A stretch of DNA of 64,000 nt from Brenneria izbisi. GTDB taxonomy: Bacteria; Pseudomonadota; Gammaproteobacteria; Enterobacterales; Enterobacteriaceae. Positions within the stretch are counted from its first letter, which is position 1, and the number at the start of each line of letters is the position of its first letter. Where the stretch lies: positions 152,901 to 216,900 of the forward strand of contig NZ_JAMPJU010000006.1 in NCBI RefSeq assembly GCF_025840185.1, written 5' to 3'. Both the position numbers and the translations under genes were made by a program. The notes below the pieces were generated by a model. It saw nothing but the letters and a program-made list of their open reading frames with translations, searched no databases and had not been told where the DNA came from. Below are positions 1 through 11,387 of this stretch, piece after piece.

Positions 1-820
1 AATCCTGATGCATTCTGGAGTAGGCCCTGCCGAACACTTAACCGCATTGGGTATACCGGTTTTGGTCGATTCACCTGATGTGGGAAAAAACTTACAGGAT
101 CATCCGATTGTACCGGTAAAAGCCTACTGCAAGGGAGAGTTAGGCTATCAAAAGGCTGCCCAGGGGATTGGCGCGCTGAAATCAGGGTTGAAATATCTTA
201 TCAGCAAGGACGGACCGGCAGCAGGCAACGGTGTGGAAACGGTTTCCTATTTTAATCCCGACGATTTGACCGCGGAACCAACTATCCAGTGTTATCACGT
301 CCCGATTATCTCAGAGGACGGCCTTAGCCCGTCAGGGAACCAATCGGGGATCACCTTCGAACTCGTGGTGCTGCGGCCTAAAAGCCGGGGTGAAATTATG
401 CTTCGCGACACGAATCCTTTTTCGGAACCCCTGATCAATCCTAATTTTATGGCTGATGAATATGATCTCACTACCGCGATAAAATCTGTGAAGGCGATGA
501 GAGAAGTTATGAATCAACCTTCTTTGGCCGCATATCTTGAAAGTGAGATTGCGCCGGGGCCACAGATCCAGACCGATGAACAAATCGGCGCATGGATTAA
601 GCAAACTGTGACAACCATGTGGCATCCGGTTGGCACATGCCGTATGGGGAAAGATGAGAAGGCTGTTGTCGATGCACGTCTACGTGTTAAGGGCGTCGAA
701 AATCTGCGGATTATTGATGCTTCCATTATGCCCAATATTATCAGCGGTAATACGAATGCGCCGACCCAGGCGCTTGCCAATTATGGTGTAGAGATGTTTA
801 TCGAAGATCTAAAACATTAG
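1..820 (+). CDS. GMC-family alcohol/choline dehydrogenase-like flavoenzyme, C-terminal part
   Basis: This is the 3' end of a gene that starts before the window; the frame is open from base 2, ahead of the first ATG at 8. About 272 residues are visible. The first residues (ILMHSGVGP) match the second GMC signature. The end holds the GMC C-terminal domain: a WHPVGTCRMG segment with the catalytic-loop histidine, then RIIDASIMP and NTNAPT, the usual FAD-contacting tail. GMC enzymes oxidise primary alcohols, choline or sugars using FAD, and no signal for a particular substrate is visible. An aldehyde dehydrogenase follows 61 bases downstream on the same strand, so the pair probably turns an alcohol into an acid. 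The N-terminal Rossmann fold lies outside the window. The family call is firm; the substrate is unknown. Confidence 0.9.
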   Translation, partial: ILMHSGVGPAEHLTALGIPVLVDSPDVGKNLQDHPIVPVKAYCKGELGYQKAAQGIGALKSGLKYLISKDGPAAGNGVETVSYFNPDDLTAEPTIQCYHVPIISEDGLSPSGNQSGITFELVVLRPKSRGEIMLRDTNPFSEPLINPNFMADEYDLTTAIKSVKAMREVMNQPSLAAYLESEIAPGPQIQTDEQIGAWIKQTVTTMWHPVGTCRMGKDEKAVVDARLRVKGVENLRIIDASIMPNIISGNTNAPTQALANYGVEMFIEDLKH

Positions 821-881
821 TTGACGCCTGTTTATCCGGTTTCCAATAATCCGATTTTAAAAGACAGAGAGGATATAAATC

Positions 882-2192
882 ATGACTGCTTCTGAACGCA
901 TACTATCCGTGTTTAAATCGCAACAAGAGTTTTTTTCATCTTACCAGACCAGAGATATTGAATTCAGAAAGGCGGCATTGCAAAAACTAAAAAAGACTAT
1001 TCTGGCGAATAAGGAATTAATTTACGACGCGCTGGACAAAGATCTGGGGAAACCCAGAGAGGTTGTAGATCTGGCTGAAATAGGTGCGGCTATACGCGAG
1101 ATCGATACTGCTTTGAGCTATATTGATCAATGGAGTGAGGATGAGGAGATAAAGATCGAGTTCAGTGAGATGTTAAACCCCTCACGTTGTGTGGTACGGC
1201 ATGAACCATTGGGGGTTTGCTATATCGTTGGGCCGTTTAATTATCCGTTCAATCTCACATTATGCCCGATTATCGGCGCCATAGCCGCCGGGAACACCGT
1301 CATTTTGAAACCATCCGAATTAACGCCTCATTGCGCCCGCGTGATAGAAAAAGTGCTCACAGAGACGTTTTCAGATAACTACGTCGCCGTTATTCAGGGA
1401 GGTAAGGAAGAAAATACACAACTGCTTACTCTGCCGTTTGATCTTATCTTTTTTACAGGCAGCCCCGGTGTCGGCAAAATAGTGATGGAAGCGGCGGCCA
1501 AACATCTCACGCCGGTGGTGCTGGAATTGGGAGGGAAATGTCCGGTGATTGCGTGTGAAGACGCGGATATCGATCAATTAATTGAAAGCCTGGCATTTTC
1601 TAAATTCATCAGCAGCGGACAAACCTGTATCGCGCCTGATTATTTGCTGGTGGATCGGCGAATCCACTCCTCGCTTATGGAAAAACTGCTTCCCTATATT
1701 CAAAATAAGTATCCCGATTTGGCCTCGAATGGGAAAGTCGTTTCTGAAAAACAGATATCAGTCCTGAATAATTACCTCGATAAAACGCAAGGGAAAATTG
1801 TGTCCGGCGGGAATAGCGATCCTGAAAAAAGACATTTTCAGGCTACTATTATTGATGATGTCTCCTGGTCGGATGCATTAATGGAGCATGAAATATTCGG
1901 CCCGTTATTGCCGGTAATAATTTTTGATGATCTCGATACAGTCATTAAACAGATCAACGAAAATCATCCCAAACCGTTGGCGCTGTATGTGTTCACTAAA
2001 AATGAACAGCAGGGCAGCCATATTATTAACCAGATCCAGTCAGGGGATGCGCAGGTCAATGGTATTTTAACCCATGCGATGTCTTCGGAGTTGCCGTTTG
2101 GCGGTATTGGCCCATCAGGAATGGGGGAATATCACGGTAAATACAGTTTTGAAGCATTTAGCCATCGTAAGTCAATTCGCTTTGTGGCATGA
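882..2192 (+). CDS. NAD(P)-dependent aldehyde dehydrogenase (ALDH3-like)
   Basis: The 436-residue protein is short for the ALDH superfamily and resembles the class 3/coniferyl-aldehyde branch, which lacks an N-terminal extension. Visible motifs are the PFNYPFNL substrate-channel segment, FTGSPGVGK (cofactor binding), LELGGKCP with the general-base Glu, SSGQTCIAPDY with the nucleophilic Cys, and the FGPLLPV segment near the C terminus. It oxidises an aldehyde to a carboxylic acid in the cytoplasm. The ATG at 882 follows an AGAGAGGA ribosome site. It sits 61 bases after a GMC alcohol oxidoreductase and probably shares its transcript, so its aldehyde may be that enzyme's product. A 12-bp-stem hairpin follows the stop codon. 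Confidence 0.9.
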   Translation: MTASERILSVFKSQQEFFSSYQTRDIEFRKAALQKLKKTILANKELIYDALDKDLGKPREVVDLAEIGAAIREIDTALSYIDQWSEDEEIKIEFSEMLNPSRCVVRHEPLGVCYIVGPFNYPFNLTLCPIIGAIAAGNTVILKPSELTPHCARVIEKVLTETFSDNYVAVIQGGKEENTQLLTLPFDLIFFTGSPGVGKIVMEAAAKHLTPVVLELGGKCPVIACEDADIDQLIESLAFSKFISSGQTCIAPDYLLVDRRIHSSLMEKLLPYIQNKYPDLASNGKVVSEKQISVLNNYLDKTQGKIVSGGNSDPEKRHFQATIIDDVSWSDALMEHEIFGPLLPVIIFDDLDTVIKQINENHPKPLALYVFTKNEQQGSHIINQIQSGDAQVNGILTHAMSSELPFGGIGPSGMGEYHGKYSFEAFSHRKSIRFVA

Positions 2193-2210
2193 ACATACGG
2201 AATAATAAAT

Positions 2211-2239
2211 TGATATACCTGCTTAAGGCAGGTATATCA
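2211..2239 (+). terminator. 12-bp perfect hairpin after the aldehyde dehydrogenase gene
   Basis: The arms TGATATACCTGC (2211-2222) and GCAGGTATATCA (2228-2239) are perfectly complementary around a 5-base loop. The hairpin lies 19 bases after the stop codon. No T-tract follows on the plus strand, so it may be a weak or Rho-assisted terminator, or an mRNA-stabilising end rather than a classical intrinsic terminator. Confidence 0.5.
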
Positions 2240-2377
2240 ACTTAAGAGCAAGGACTATGTTGGGTTAATTTTATCCCGCGAACGATATTGGCTGGCATTT
2301 CTACCATAGTGTTTCTTATACAAGTGGCAAAAATATGATTGACTGACAAAATCACACTGCCAGACTATTTCACCAAT

Positions 2378-2866
2378 TTATTCCTGTTCCGAATCGAGGT
2401 ATTCAATGGCGTTCACAAACCACGTTTTATCGCCATCCGGGGTGGCGACGATAAATTCCTGATCGACCTCTTTTTTCAGCAAGGCGCGCGCCATAGGGGA
2501 ATCAATGGAGATGTAATCTTTCACGTCACCATAAATTTCATCCGGCCCGACAATACGAAAGCGCTTGCGCTGGCCCTCTTCATTTTCAATTTCAACCCAG
2601 GCGCCAAAGAAAACCTTGCCATCCTGCTGGGGAGAATAATCGACAATTTGCAGTTCGCTCAGACATTTCCTCAGATAGCGAACACGGCGATCAATCTGGC
2701 GTAATAAGCGCTTGTTATAGGTGTAGTCGGCGTTTTCCGAACGATCTCCCAGGCTGGCGGCCCATGACACGATTTTAGTGATCTCCGGTCGTTTTATATT
2801 CCACAGATGATCGTGTTCCGCTTTGAGTTTATTGTATCCTTCCCTGGTGATCAGATTCGTTTTCAC
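2378..2866 (-). CDS. greB: Transcription elongation factor GreB
   Basis: GreB enters the RNA polymerase secondary channel and stimulates cleavage of the backtracked 3' RNA end. The 162-residue protein has the N-terminal coiled coil with the acidic tip motif GDRSENADY that positions Mg2+ in the polymerase active site, then an FKBP-like C-terminal domain (FGAWVEIENEEG, ISIDSPMARALL). Its length fits GreB (about 158). The start codon is GTG at 2866; an ATG four bases upstream is out of frame. It is divergent from ompR, as in E. coli. The tex and feo genes that normally lie on its other side are replaced here by the GMC/ALDH pair. Confidence 0.95.
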   Translation of the reverse strand: MKTNLITREGYNKLKAEHDHLWNIKRPEITKIVSWAASLGDRSENADYTYNKRLLRQIDRRVRYLRKCLSELQIVDYSPQQDGKVFFGAWVEIENEEGQRKRFRIVGPDEIYGDVKDYISIDSPMARALLKKEVDQEFIVATPDGDKTWFVNAIEYLDSEQE

Positions 2867-2879
2867 GCATTTGTACTCT

Positions 2880-2902
2880 TATGGTCGTGGATATGGTCGT
2901 GG
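2880..2902. repeat. Tandem 12-bp-period repeat in the greB leader
   Basis: TATGGTCGTGG occurs at 2880-2890 and again at 2892-2902, with one base between, 14 bases upstream of the greB GTG start. It looks like a small slippage duplication in the greB 5' untranslated or promoter region. No function can be inferred. Confidence 0.6.
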
Positions 2903-3084
2903 GGAAATAGTTTGGCTGACATTATATCAATGATCCTTTGCGGGAGGTCAATCTGGCCGGGTGGTGATAAAGCGACGGCTGATCGCGATCTTTATTGCAA
3001 CGGTGCGGCGAATCACGATTGATTTATTCCAGAACGACTATAATGGCAAGCGGAACTGGTTGATTACACGTATTTTAATATGCT

Positions 3085-3112
3085 TTGTAACAATTTGCCT
3101 CGAATGTATACC
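3085..3112 (+). promoter_or_regulatory. Possible sigma-70 promoter for ompR-envZ
   Basis: TTGTAA (3085-3090) and TATACC (3107-3112) are separated by 16 bases and lie 77 bases before the ompR start. Both boxes deviate from consensus, so this is a candidate only; the ompB operon in E. coli has several promoters. Confidence 0.35.
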
Positions 3113-3188
3113 AGAAACGGCTGTCAGTAATTCGTATGATTCTGAACAATAGCGGCATCGGCGGCTATTACGCCTTTGGAGAAAGAGA

Positions 3189-5263
<2,075 letters not shown>

Positions 5264-5280
5264 TGTTTCCTGATAAATGA

Positions 5281-5304
5281 AAAGGCGCGGAGAACCGCGC
5301 CTTT
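5281..5304. terminator. Bidirectional intrinsic terminator between envZ and pckA
   Basis: AAAGGCGCGG (5281-5290), loop AGAA, CCGCGCCTTT (5295-5304) form a perfect 10-bp GC-rich stem flanked by A- and T-rich ends on both strands, between two convergent genes. Confidence 0.85.
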
Positions 5305-5311
5305 CGTTTAA

Positions 5312-6931
5312 TTACCGCTGGGGACCGGCGGTTACCAGCGCGGCGCCTGCCGGCGTATCAGTGTATTTATCAAAGTTGGTGATAAAACGCTGAGCCAGAT
5401 CGTCGGCTTTTTCCTGCCACTGCGCGATATCGGCATAGGTATCACGCGGATCAAGGATCGCGGGATCCACGCCCGGCAGCGAGGTGGGGATCGCCAGATT
5501 GAAGATCGGCAACGTCTTCATTTCCACATCATCAATGCTGCCGTTCAAAATGGCGTCGATAATTCCGCGCGTATCTTTAATGGAGATACGTTTCCCCGTC
5601 CCGTTCCAGCCGGTGTTGACCAGATAAGCCTGCGCGCCTGCGGCCTTCATTCGCTTAACCAACACTTCCGCGTACTGCGTTGGGTGCAGCGACAGGAATG
5701 CCGCGCCAAAGCAGGCGGAGAATGTTGGCGTCGGCTCCGTGATGCCCCGCTCCGTACCGGCCAGTTTAGCGGTGAAGCCAGACAGGAAATGGTACTGCGT
5801 TTGATCTGACGTCAGACGGGAAACCGGCGGTAATACGCCGAACGCATCCGCGGTCAGGAAAATCACTTTGGTCGCATGTCCGGCTTTGGATACCGGTTTA
5901 ACGATATTTTGAATGTGATAGATCGGATAGGAAACGCGGGTATTCTCGGTTTTTGAACCGTCGTTAAAATCCACGCTGCCGTCGGCCAGCACAGTGACGT
6001 TTTCCAACAGAGCATCCCGCTTGATCGCGCCATAAATGTCCGGCTCCGCTTCCCTGGACAACTTGATGGTTTTGGCGTAACAGCCGCCTTCAAAGTTGAA
6101 CACGCCGTCATCATCCCATCCGTGCTCATCGTCACCAATCAACTGCCGTTTGGGATCGGTCGACAAGGTGGTTTTCCCGGTGCCGGATAAACCGAAGAAG
6201 ACCGCCACATCGCCTTTTTCACCAACGTTCGCCGAACAGTGCATGGAAGCGATGCCTTTCAGCGGCAGCAGGTAGTTCATTATGGAGAACATCCCTTTCT
6301 TCATTTCGCCGCCGTACCAGGTGCCGCCGATCAACTGGATGCGCTCGGTCAGGTTGAAAGCGATGAAATTCTCGGAGTTCAGCCCTTGTTCCCGCCATTG
6401 CGGGTTAGTGCATTTGGCGCCATTCATCACGATGAAATCAGGTTCAAAATCCTGTAATTCGTCATCGGTCGGACGAATGAACATATTTTTGACGAAGTGT
6501 GCCTGCCAAGCGACTTCGGTGATAAAGCGGACTTTCAGACGGCTGTCCGGGTTGGCGCCGCAAAAGGCATCAACGATGAACAGACGCTTATCAGAAAGCT
6601 GTTGGGTGACAAGCTGTTTCAGGTGAGTCCAGACTTCCTGGCTCAACGGATGGTTGTCATTCTTGCCGTTTCCTTTATCGGACCACCATACCGTGTCGCG
6701 GGTGATATCATCACGAACGATATATTTATCCTTGGGAGAGCGGCCGGTAAAGATACCGGTATCGACGGCAATGGCGCCCAGATTGGTTTCCACGCCACGT
6801 TCATAGCCTTGTAAGGTAGGTGAGAGTTCTTCCTTGTAAAGTAATTCGTAGCTGGGGTTATAAATGATATCGCGGACATCCTGGATTCCATAAGCAGCGA
6901 GTGCTTGCGGGGGTATACCTTTGACAGACAT
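5312..6931 (-). CDS. pckA: Phosphoenolpyruvate carboxykinase (ATP)
   Basis: PckA converts oxaloacetate and ATP to phosphoenolpyruvate, CO2 and ADP, the committing step of gluconeogenesis from C4 acids. The 539 residues match the family length (540 in E. coli). Visible motifs are [13 protein letters not shown] (kinase-1a P-loop), [24 protein letters not shown] (metal and nucleotide site), FTGRSPKDK near the N terminus, and TGWNGTGKR toward the C terminus. The start follows a ribosome site reading AAGGAGT in the transcript. It is monocistronic, convergent with envZ, with 203 bp separating it from hslO. Catabolite control is typical of the family; I did not find a clear CRP box. Confidence 0.98.
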   Translation of the reverse strand: MSVKGIPPQALAAYGIQDVRDIIYNPSYELLYKEELSPTLQGYERGVETNLGAIAVDTGIFTGRSPKDKYIVRDDITRDTVWWSDKGNGKNDNHPLSQEVWTHLKQLVTQQLSDKRLFIVDAFCGANPDSRLKVRFITEVAWQAHFVKNMFIRPTDDELQDFEPDFIVMNGAKCTNPQWREQGLNSENFIAFNLTERIQLIGGTWYGGEMKKGMFSIMNYLLPLKGIASMHCSANVGEKGDVAVFFGLSGTGKTTLSTDPKRQLIGDDEHGWDDDGVFNFEGGCYAKTIKLSREAEPDIYGAIKRDALLENVTVLADGSVDFNDGSKTENTRVSYPIYHIQNIVKPVSKAGHATKVIFLTADAFGVLPPVSRLTSDQTQYHFLSGFTAKLAGTERGITEPTPTFSACFGAAFLSLHPTQYAEVLVKRMKAAGAQAYLVNTGWNGTGKRISIKDTRGIIDAILNGSIDDVEMKTLPIFNLAIPTSLPGVDPAILDPRDTYADIAQWQEKADDLAQRFITNFDKYTDTPAGAALVTAGPQR

Positions 6932-7134
6932 AGAGCTACTCCTTAAGTGTTATATGCGTAAAATGTGATATTCGTACTGATAATTATTGTAGGAGAGCGA
7001 GCTTATTTTAACCGCGATAGCAATCATAAAGTTAAATAAATTTATTAATAACTTTGCTTGCGTGGGGTGTTGAAAAAATAACCACTTTGGTCTAGCGCGC
7101 ATGATGAGACGGGTACAACGTACCCGTAAAATGA

Positions 7135-8007
7135 TCAATGCAGATGATTATCTGATGAATTTTGTCGCAGAGCGTACACGTCATGAGCGTTAAAAATATA
7201 ATGATTTCCGCAATAATCACAGTGCATGTCGATCTCGCCATCCTGTTCCAAAATATCGTTCACTTCCTGATCGGACAGAGTGATTAATGCATCCGCGCAA
7301 CGTTCGCGTGAGCAATGGCATTGAAAAGAAACCGGTTGAGGCTCATATACCGTGACCTGTTCCTGATGATACAAACGGTACAGTACGTCGTTGGCTGACA
7401 GGGTAAACAATTCTTCCGCTTTGACCGTGGCGGTGAGTTGAGCGAGATGGTCGAAATCATCATGCCCGGCCTGTTGCGCCGGCAGCACTTGCAGCAGCAT
7501 CCCCGCCGCGGCCATATGACCGTCATGCAGGCCGGTGCGGATAAACAGTCGAGTCGGAAGTTGCTCCGATTGCTGAAAATAGTTTTCCAGACAATCGGCA
7601 ACGGTGTCGCCTTCTAACCCAACCACGCCTTGATAGCGCTCGCCTTCGGTCGGCGTAATGGTAATGACCAGATAGCCATTGCCTACCATTTCTTTGAGTG
7701 AACTCCCGGCGGCAATGTCACCCTGAAGACGCGCCACGCCGCGCATCTGTTGCAGATGATTACCGTTAATCACGGCCAGTTTGAGCGGACCATCTCCCTG
7801 AAGCTGGACGGTAATGTCACCGCTGAATTTCAGCGTTGCCGTCAACAAACTGGTCGCCACCAGCATTTCGCCCAGCAATGTTTGTACTTCCGCCGGATAA
7901 TCATGGTTGGTCAGAATGTGCCGGCAGGTATCGCTTACGGTCGCCAACTCGCCCCGAACGGCGTAATGTTCAAACAGATAACGATGTAATTGGTCATGGT
8001 TGGCCAT
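7135..8007 (-). CDS. hslO: Redox-regulated holdase chaperone Hsp33
   Basis: Hsp33 is a cytoplasmic holdase activated by oxidation plus unfolding. The 290 residues include the four zinc-binding cysteines that act as the redox switch, as C230-x-C232 (QCHCSRE) and C263-x-x-C266 (CDYCGN) at the C terminus. The rest is the N-terminal substrate-binding domain. It lies 24 bp after hslR on the same strand and is probably cotranscribed with hslR and yrfG as in E. coli. Confidence 0.97.
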   Translation of the reverse strand: MANHDQLHRYLFEHYAVRGELATVSDTCRHILTNHDYPAEVQTLLGEMLVATSLLTATLKFSGDITVQLQGDGPLKLAVINGNHLQQMRGVARLQGDIAAGSSLKEMVGNGYLVITITPTEGERYQGVVGLEGDTVADCLENYFQQSEQLPTRLFIRTGLHDGHMAAAGMLLQVLPAQQAGHDDFDHLAQLTATVKAEELFTLSANDVLYRLYHQEQVTVYEPQPVSFQCHCSRERCADALITLSDQEVNDILEQDGEIDMHCDYCGNHYIFNAHDVYALRQNSSDNHLH

Positions 8008-8031
8008 AGTCTTTTCTCGCTGTGGTGACCG

Positions 8032-8439
8032 TTATTCCTGATCACTGTATTTAAATTTAATCAGATCCCGGCGTTCTTTTTTGTCGGGACGACGATCCGG
8101 GTGCGGCATTGTCAGCACATTCATTTTTCGCGCTAAAGCCAGTTTTTCCCTTTTCTCAATGCTGCTGTCCGTTTCCCGATACAACGCCTGCGCCTCCGCC
8201 GCGGTTCTGCGTTGGCTGCTGAGCGCCAGCACCGTAACGGTTCGTTCTTCATTGCCCTGACGCAGTTTGATCTCGGCATTCAGTTCAACCTGTTTGCTTG
8301 GTTTGCCGCGCTGCCCGTTATAGTGCACTTTGCCGCCGTCGATCATTTCGCGGGCGATAGCCCGGGTTTTATAAAAGCGTGCGGCCCAAAGCCATTTATC
8401 CAGACGAACAGCATCGCCGGTGTTGTCGGTTGCTTTCAT
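8032..8439 (-). CDS. hslR: Ribosome-associated heat shock protein Hsp15
   Basis: Hsp15 binds stalled 50S subunits carrying nascent chains and helps recycle them. The 135-residue basic protein begins with an S4 RNA-binding domain (VRLDKWLWAARFYKTRAIAREMI ... GGKVHYNGQRGKPSKQV) followed by a lysine/arginine-rich tail. It sits between yrfG and hslO on the same strand, the usual enterobacterial order. Confidence 0.95.
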   Translation of the reverse strand: MKATDNTGDAVRLDKWLWAARFYKTRAIAREMIDGGKVHYNGQRGKPSKQVELNAEIKLRQGNEERTVTVLALSSQRRTAAEAQALYRETDSSIEKREKLALARKMNVLTMPHPDRRPDKKERRDLIKFKYSDQE

Positions 8440-8484
8440 AATGAATCCTCCTGATGACGGCGCGGTGACGTCATTGCCTGCTGG

Positions 8485-9171
8485 TTATCCAAGACGCGCC
8501 GAACGATGCAGTGACGGTAACAGCCCAAGATAATCACTCATGGATGGATATTGCCGGAATGATTTTTCCTGCTGGCTGGAGTCAGGATTGCTAACGCCCA
8601 GACAGTAACGAATACCGAAGGTTTTCGCCGCATCCAGAATCGGCTCGCTGTCATCAACAAATAATGTTCTGGCCGGATCGAAGCCAGTGTGTTGTTGTAC
8701 GGCTTGCCATAGCTGCTGATGCTCTTTCGGATACCCATAAGTGTGGGTGGAAAGCAATAAATCAAGGTGCTGATCCAACCCGGTATGCTTAATTTTAACC
8801 GCCAGACTATGCGGATGAGCATTTGTCAGCAGTATGGTCTGCTTCCCGCTTTCGCGCAGGGCCGTCAGAAACGGCGCCGTATCTTCACGCAGGCGGGCGC
8901 GAGCGCCGATATCCGTCGTCATCTGATGGATATCCAACCCCAACCGCTCACTCCAGTAATCAAAACAGTACCAGTTCAGGGTATGTTGTACAGCCTGATA
9001 TTCCTGTGTAATCAGTTGCCTGGCCTGTTCAAAGCTGATGCCGCGTTTGTCGCTGAGGGACTGTGGCACAAGCTGCAACCAGAAGTAACTGTCAAAGGCC
9101 AGATCCAGCAGAGTGCCATCCATGTCCAGAATGACGGTATCAATGTTGGGCCAGTCGAAGTCGGGACTCAT
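8485..9171 (-). CDS. yrfG: GMP/IMP nucleotidase YrfG (HAD superfamily)
   Basis: This is a HAD-type 5'-nucleotidase, in E. coli active on GMP and IMP. It has HAD motif I DMDGTLLDL with the nucleophilic Asp, motif II ILLTNAHPHS, and motif III/IV region GYPKEH ... LFVDDSEPILDAAK. I chose the ATG at 9171 because GGAG lies five bases upstream and the protein then has 228 residues, near the E. coli length of 222; a longer frame reaches 9201. It is upstream of hslR in the same operon. Confidence 0.92.
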   Translation of the reverse strand: MSPDFDWPNIDTVILDMDGTLLDLAFDSYFWLQLVPQSLSDKRGISFEQARQLITQEYQAVQHTLNWYCFDYWSERLGLDIHQMTTDIGARARLREDTAPFLTALRESGKQTILLTNAHPHSLAVKIKHTGLDQHLDLLLSTHTYGYPKEHQQLWQAVQQHTGFDPARTLFVDDSEPILDAAKTFGIRYCLGVSNPDSSQQEKSFRQYPSMSDYLGLLPSLHRSARLG

Positions 9172-9248
9172 AAATACTCCAGATACAGAACGATTGCGCA
9201 TGCCTTTCAGCGTAACATAACCATTGACGATAGCTGGCAGGATGATGC

Positions 9249-11387
9249 TCAGGAATGGCGTGGGCGATGGTCTGGTAACGTCCCGCCCGCATTAAAGCGT
9301 TCGGTATAGTAACGCTGGATGCCGATTATCCGCTGTCGGCTCTTGCGTATTTTGATGCCGAGAAGCGCCAGATTGACGATCAGAATGATGGAGAACAACA
9401 TTAAAAGCAGGCAACTGCCGAGATAGCGCCATAGCGTAATCACATCCGGTTCGCTGTGAATGCTGATGTGCCGCGTACCGTTGGCATCGATGCTGATCCT
9501 GGTAATGACGCCGGTGGCGTTAAACGGCGTGTGCAACAACATGGCGGATAGCCGTTGAAGCTCTTGCCACTGGTCTGAAGCCCGGTACTCGCTCAGCGGC
9601 ATCGGCGGTAAAGGATGGCTCACCAACTGGCGGCCTTCATCACTGCGTATCAGGAAACCGCCCGGCGGTGGGCTGTTCAGTGAGTTTGCCGCGTTATTGA
9701 TTTCCTGAGTAAAAAAGAATTCGGTTGAACTGTTGACCAGCGATTCCAGCGTCTCCGCACTGACCGGGCGCAGTATCACGTTCATGCCTTTCAGCGCGCC
9801 AGAATTAGCCCGTCTTACCAGAATATCCCAGCTTTTAACGTTGCCCAGATTGATGAGCGCATTTTTCAGCCGGGCGCAATGCCCTTCCTGTTCACAAAGC
9901 GCCTGGGTTTTCAGCACGATATCGGAAAAATTATTCAACAGAATCATGCCTGATTTCTGAACGGCGGAGGCCAACTGCGAATTTATCTGACCGCTTTCAT
10001 CCGTTTGCGGATGCAACTGACTATTCACGGTCTTGCGCAAGTCGGCAGCTTTTTCAACAATGTCGGATTCCGGCAACGGCAAGGGCACCGCGTTATTCCA
10101 GTAAATGGCGGAACAATCAAACGGGGAAAACGCCGAGTTTTGCACCATCGTCGCGGGAGGGGGGCCGGCGGCAACATAGCACATCCCCGATCCTTGCACT
10201 TCCAGCGTATCACCGATTTTGAGCGGCATCTTTTCCAACTCATCCACCTCGACCACTTTAATATGCTGTGCGCCCTGAAGCCAGGCCATGCTGAGTTTCA
10301 ACGGCAATTCCAGCGGCACTTGGGTGATTAACAGGATTAGGCTGAGCAGAGAACCTGCCGCAAGCAGCAGGTTTCTTCCCCATTGCTGCAACGGAAAGTG
10401 CTTCACTTCGTCATGCAACGACAAGTGTTCGCCTTGTCGGATGACCTGACGATCCAGGTAGATATCGACATCGGTCTTGCGGCCAAGATCGTGGCCGATA
10501 TAGGGCTGCCAATGCGACGGATAAATCAGATCGATATTACCGAGCGAGACATTGCCTATCTGTCCCTGATTGGATTCGCCAAAAAGTCCGAGGCTTTGCG
10601 GTGTACCGTGCAGGCAATGGACATCCTGTAGCTCCTTGCAGGAAGGCGCGCGAAAAAGTTGCCAGAGGCTCCAGGCCGCCAGCAAAGCGGCGGTTCCGGT
10701 AAGCCAGGGCAGCAGGACAATGGGGCTGTTCAGACTAATGAACAACAGCAAAAAAGACAGGCATAGCACGGCGGCTTCTTTCAGTCCGCGGGAATGGTGG
10801 ATGGCGTGCTCTTCTTTGGTTTCCTTGCGAATGGTAATCAACTCAGCATGTTCATTCCCTGCCTGACTGATAGACGCGTTAGGCACCGGAATATTGGGTA
10901 CCGACATAACCTCATGATTGTCTATGCACTCCGCCAGCGAGTGTCCATTCAGAGAAATGACTAAAGGAATGGAACGGGTTTTGATCAGTTCAACGCTGTT
11001 ATTCTCGGTAATATATTGTTCCCAGGCGGGCGGCAGGTGAATTTCCTGCGTATCAATATAGTAACGCCATTTATTTTGTGAATCGGTACTTAGACCGTAA
11101 CGTGTGATGGTGTGAGCTATCGGATAAACGCGATCGCTTTGTAATGAACGGGGAAGTCGCGGTTGTGGGTTAGGCGTATCAAGCGGCGTCGTTTTCTGCG
11201 CGCTTTCCTGAGCGAGATATTGTTCCACCGCCACGCGTTCTTCCGGGGTCAATTGGCGGGGTAACGATTGCGTTACTGGCAGTGGTTTAACTAACGGTAA
11301 GCGTTCACGCATACGGTAGACAATAAAAACACCAACGGCGATCAGACAGGCTAACAATATCGCCAGGATGGTAAATATTGTGCTCAT
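9249..11387 (-). CDS. igaA: IgaA/YrfF/MucM inner-membrane negative regulator of the Rcs phosphorelay
   Basis: IgaA restrains RcsC/RcsD signalling from the inner membrane and is essential when Rcs is intact. With the ATG at 11387 (ribosome site GGAGATAAG) the protein has 712 residues, close to 711 in E. coli. It has an N-terminal membrane segment (about 4-22), a cytoplasmic region, a hydrophobic pair (VLCLSFLLLFISLN and LLPWLTGTAALLAAW), a further segment (NLLLAAGSLLSLILLI), a large periplasmic domain with several cysteines, and a C-terminal segment (LLLMLFSIILIVNLALLGI). It is divergent from nudE across 444 bp. Confidence 0.93.
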   Translation of the reverse strand: MSTIFTILAILLACLIAVGVFIVYRMRERLPLVKPLPVTQSLPRQLTPEERVAVEQYLAQESAQKTTPLDTPNPQPRLPRSLQSDRVYPIAHTITRYGLSTDSQNKWRYYIDTQEIHLPPAWEQYITENNSVELIKTRSIPLVISLNGHSLAECIDNHEVMSVPNIPVPNASISQAGNEHAELITIRKETKEEHAIHHSRGLKEAAVLCLSFLLLFISLNSPIVLLPWLTGTAALLAAWSLWQLFRAPSCKELQDVHCLHGTPQSLGLFGESNQGQIGNVSLGNIDLIYPSHWQPYIGHDLGRKTDVDIYLDRQVIRQGEHLSLHDEVKHFPLQQWGRNLLLAAGSLLSLILLITQVPLELPLKLSMAWLQGAQHIKVVEVDELEKMPLKIGDTLEVQGSGMCYVAAGPPPATMVQNSAFSPFDCSAIYWNNAVPLPLPESDIVEKAADLRKTVNSQLHPQTDESGQINSQLASAVQKSGMILLNNFSDIVLKTQALCEQEGHCARLKNALINLGNVKSWDILVRRANSGALKGMNVILRPVSAETLESLVNSSTEFFFTQEINNAANSLNSPPPGGFLIRSDEGRQLVSHPLPPMPLSEYRASDQWQELQRLSAMLLHTPFNATGVITRISIDANGTRHISIHSEPDVITLWRYLGSCLLLMLFSIILIVNLALLGIKIRKSRQRIIGIQRYYTERFNAGGTLPDHRPRHS

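Larger units (their letters stand above)
2867..3188. promoter_or_regulatory. Divergent greB/ompR intergenic region (322 bp)
   Basis: This AT-rich gap holds the promoters for greB (leftward) and ompR-envZ (rightward). Visible within it are an 11-bp tandem repeat beside the greB start and one sigma-70-like box pair in front of ompR. No open frame in it resembles a gene, and I see no convincing palindromic operator. Confidence 0.6.

Noticed and set aside
2339..2704. 121-codon open frame antisense to greB
   Set aside because: It overlaps greB on the opposite strand for most of its length and has no independent support.
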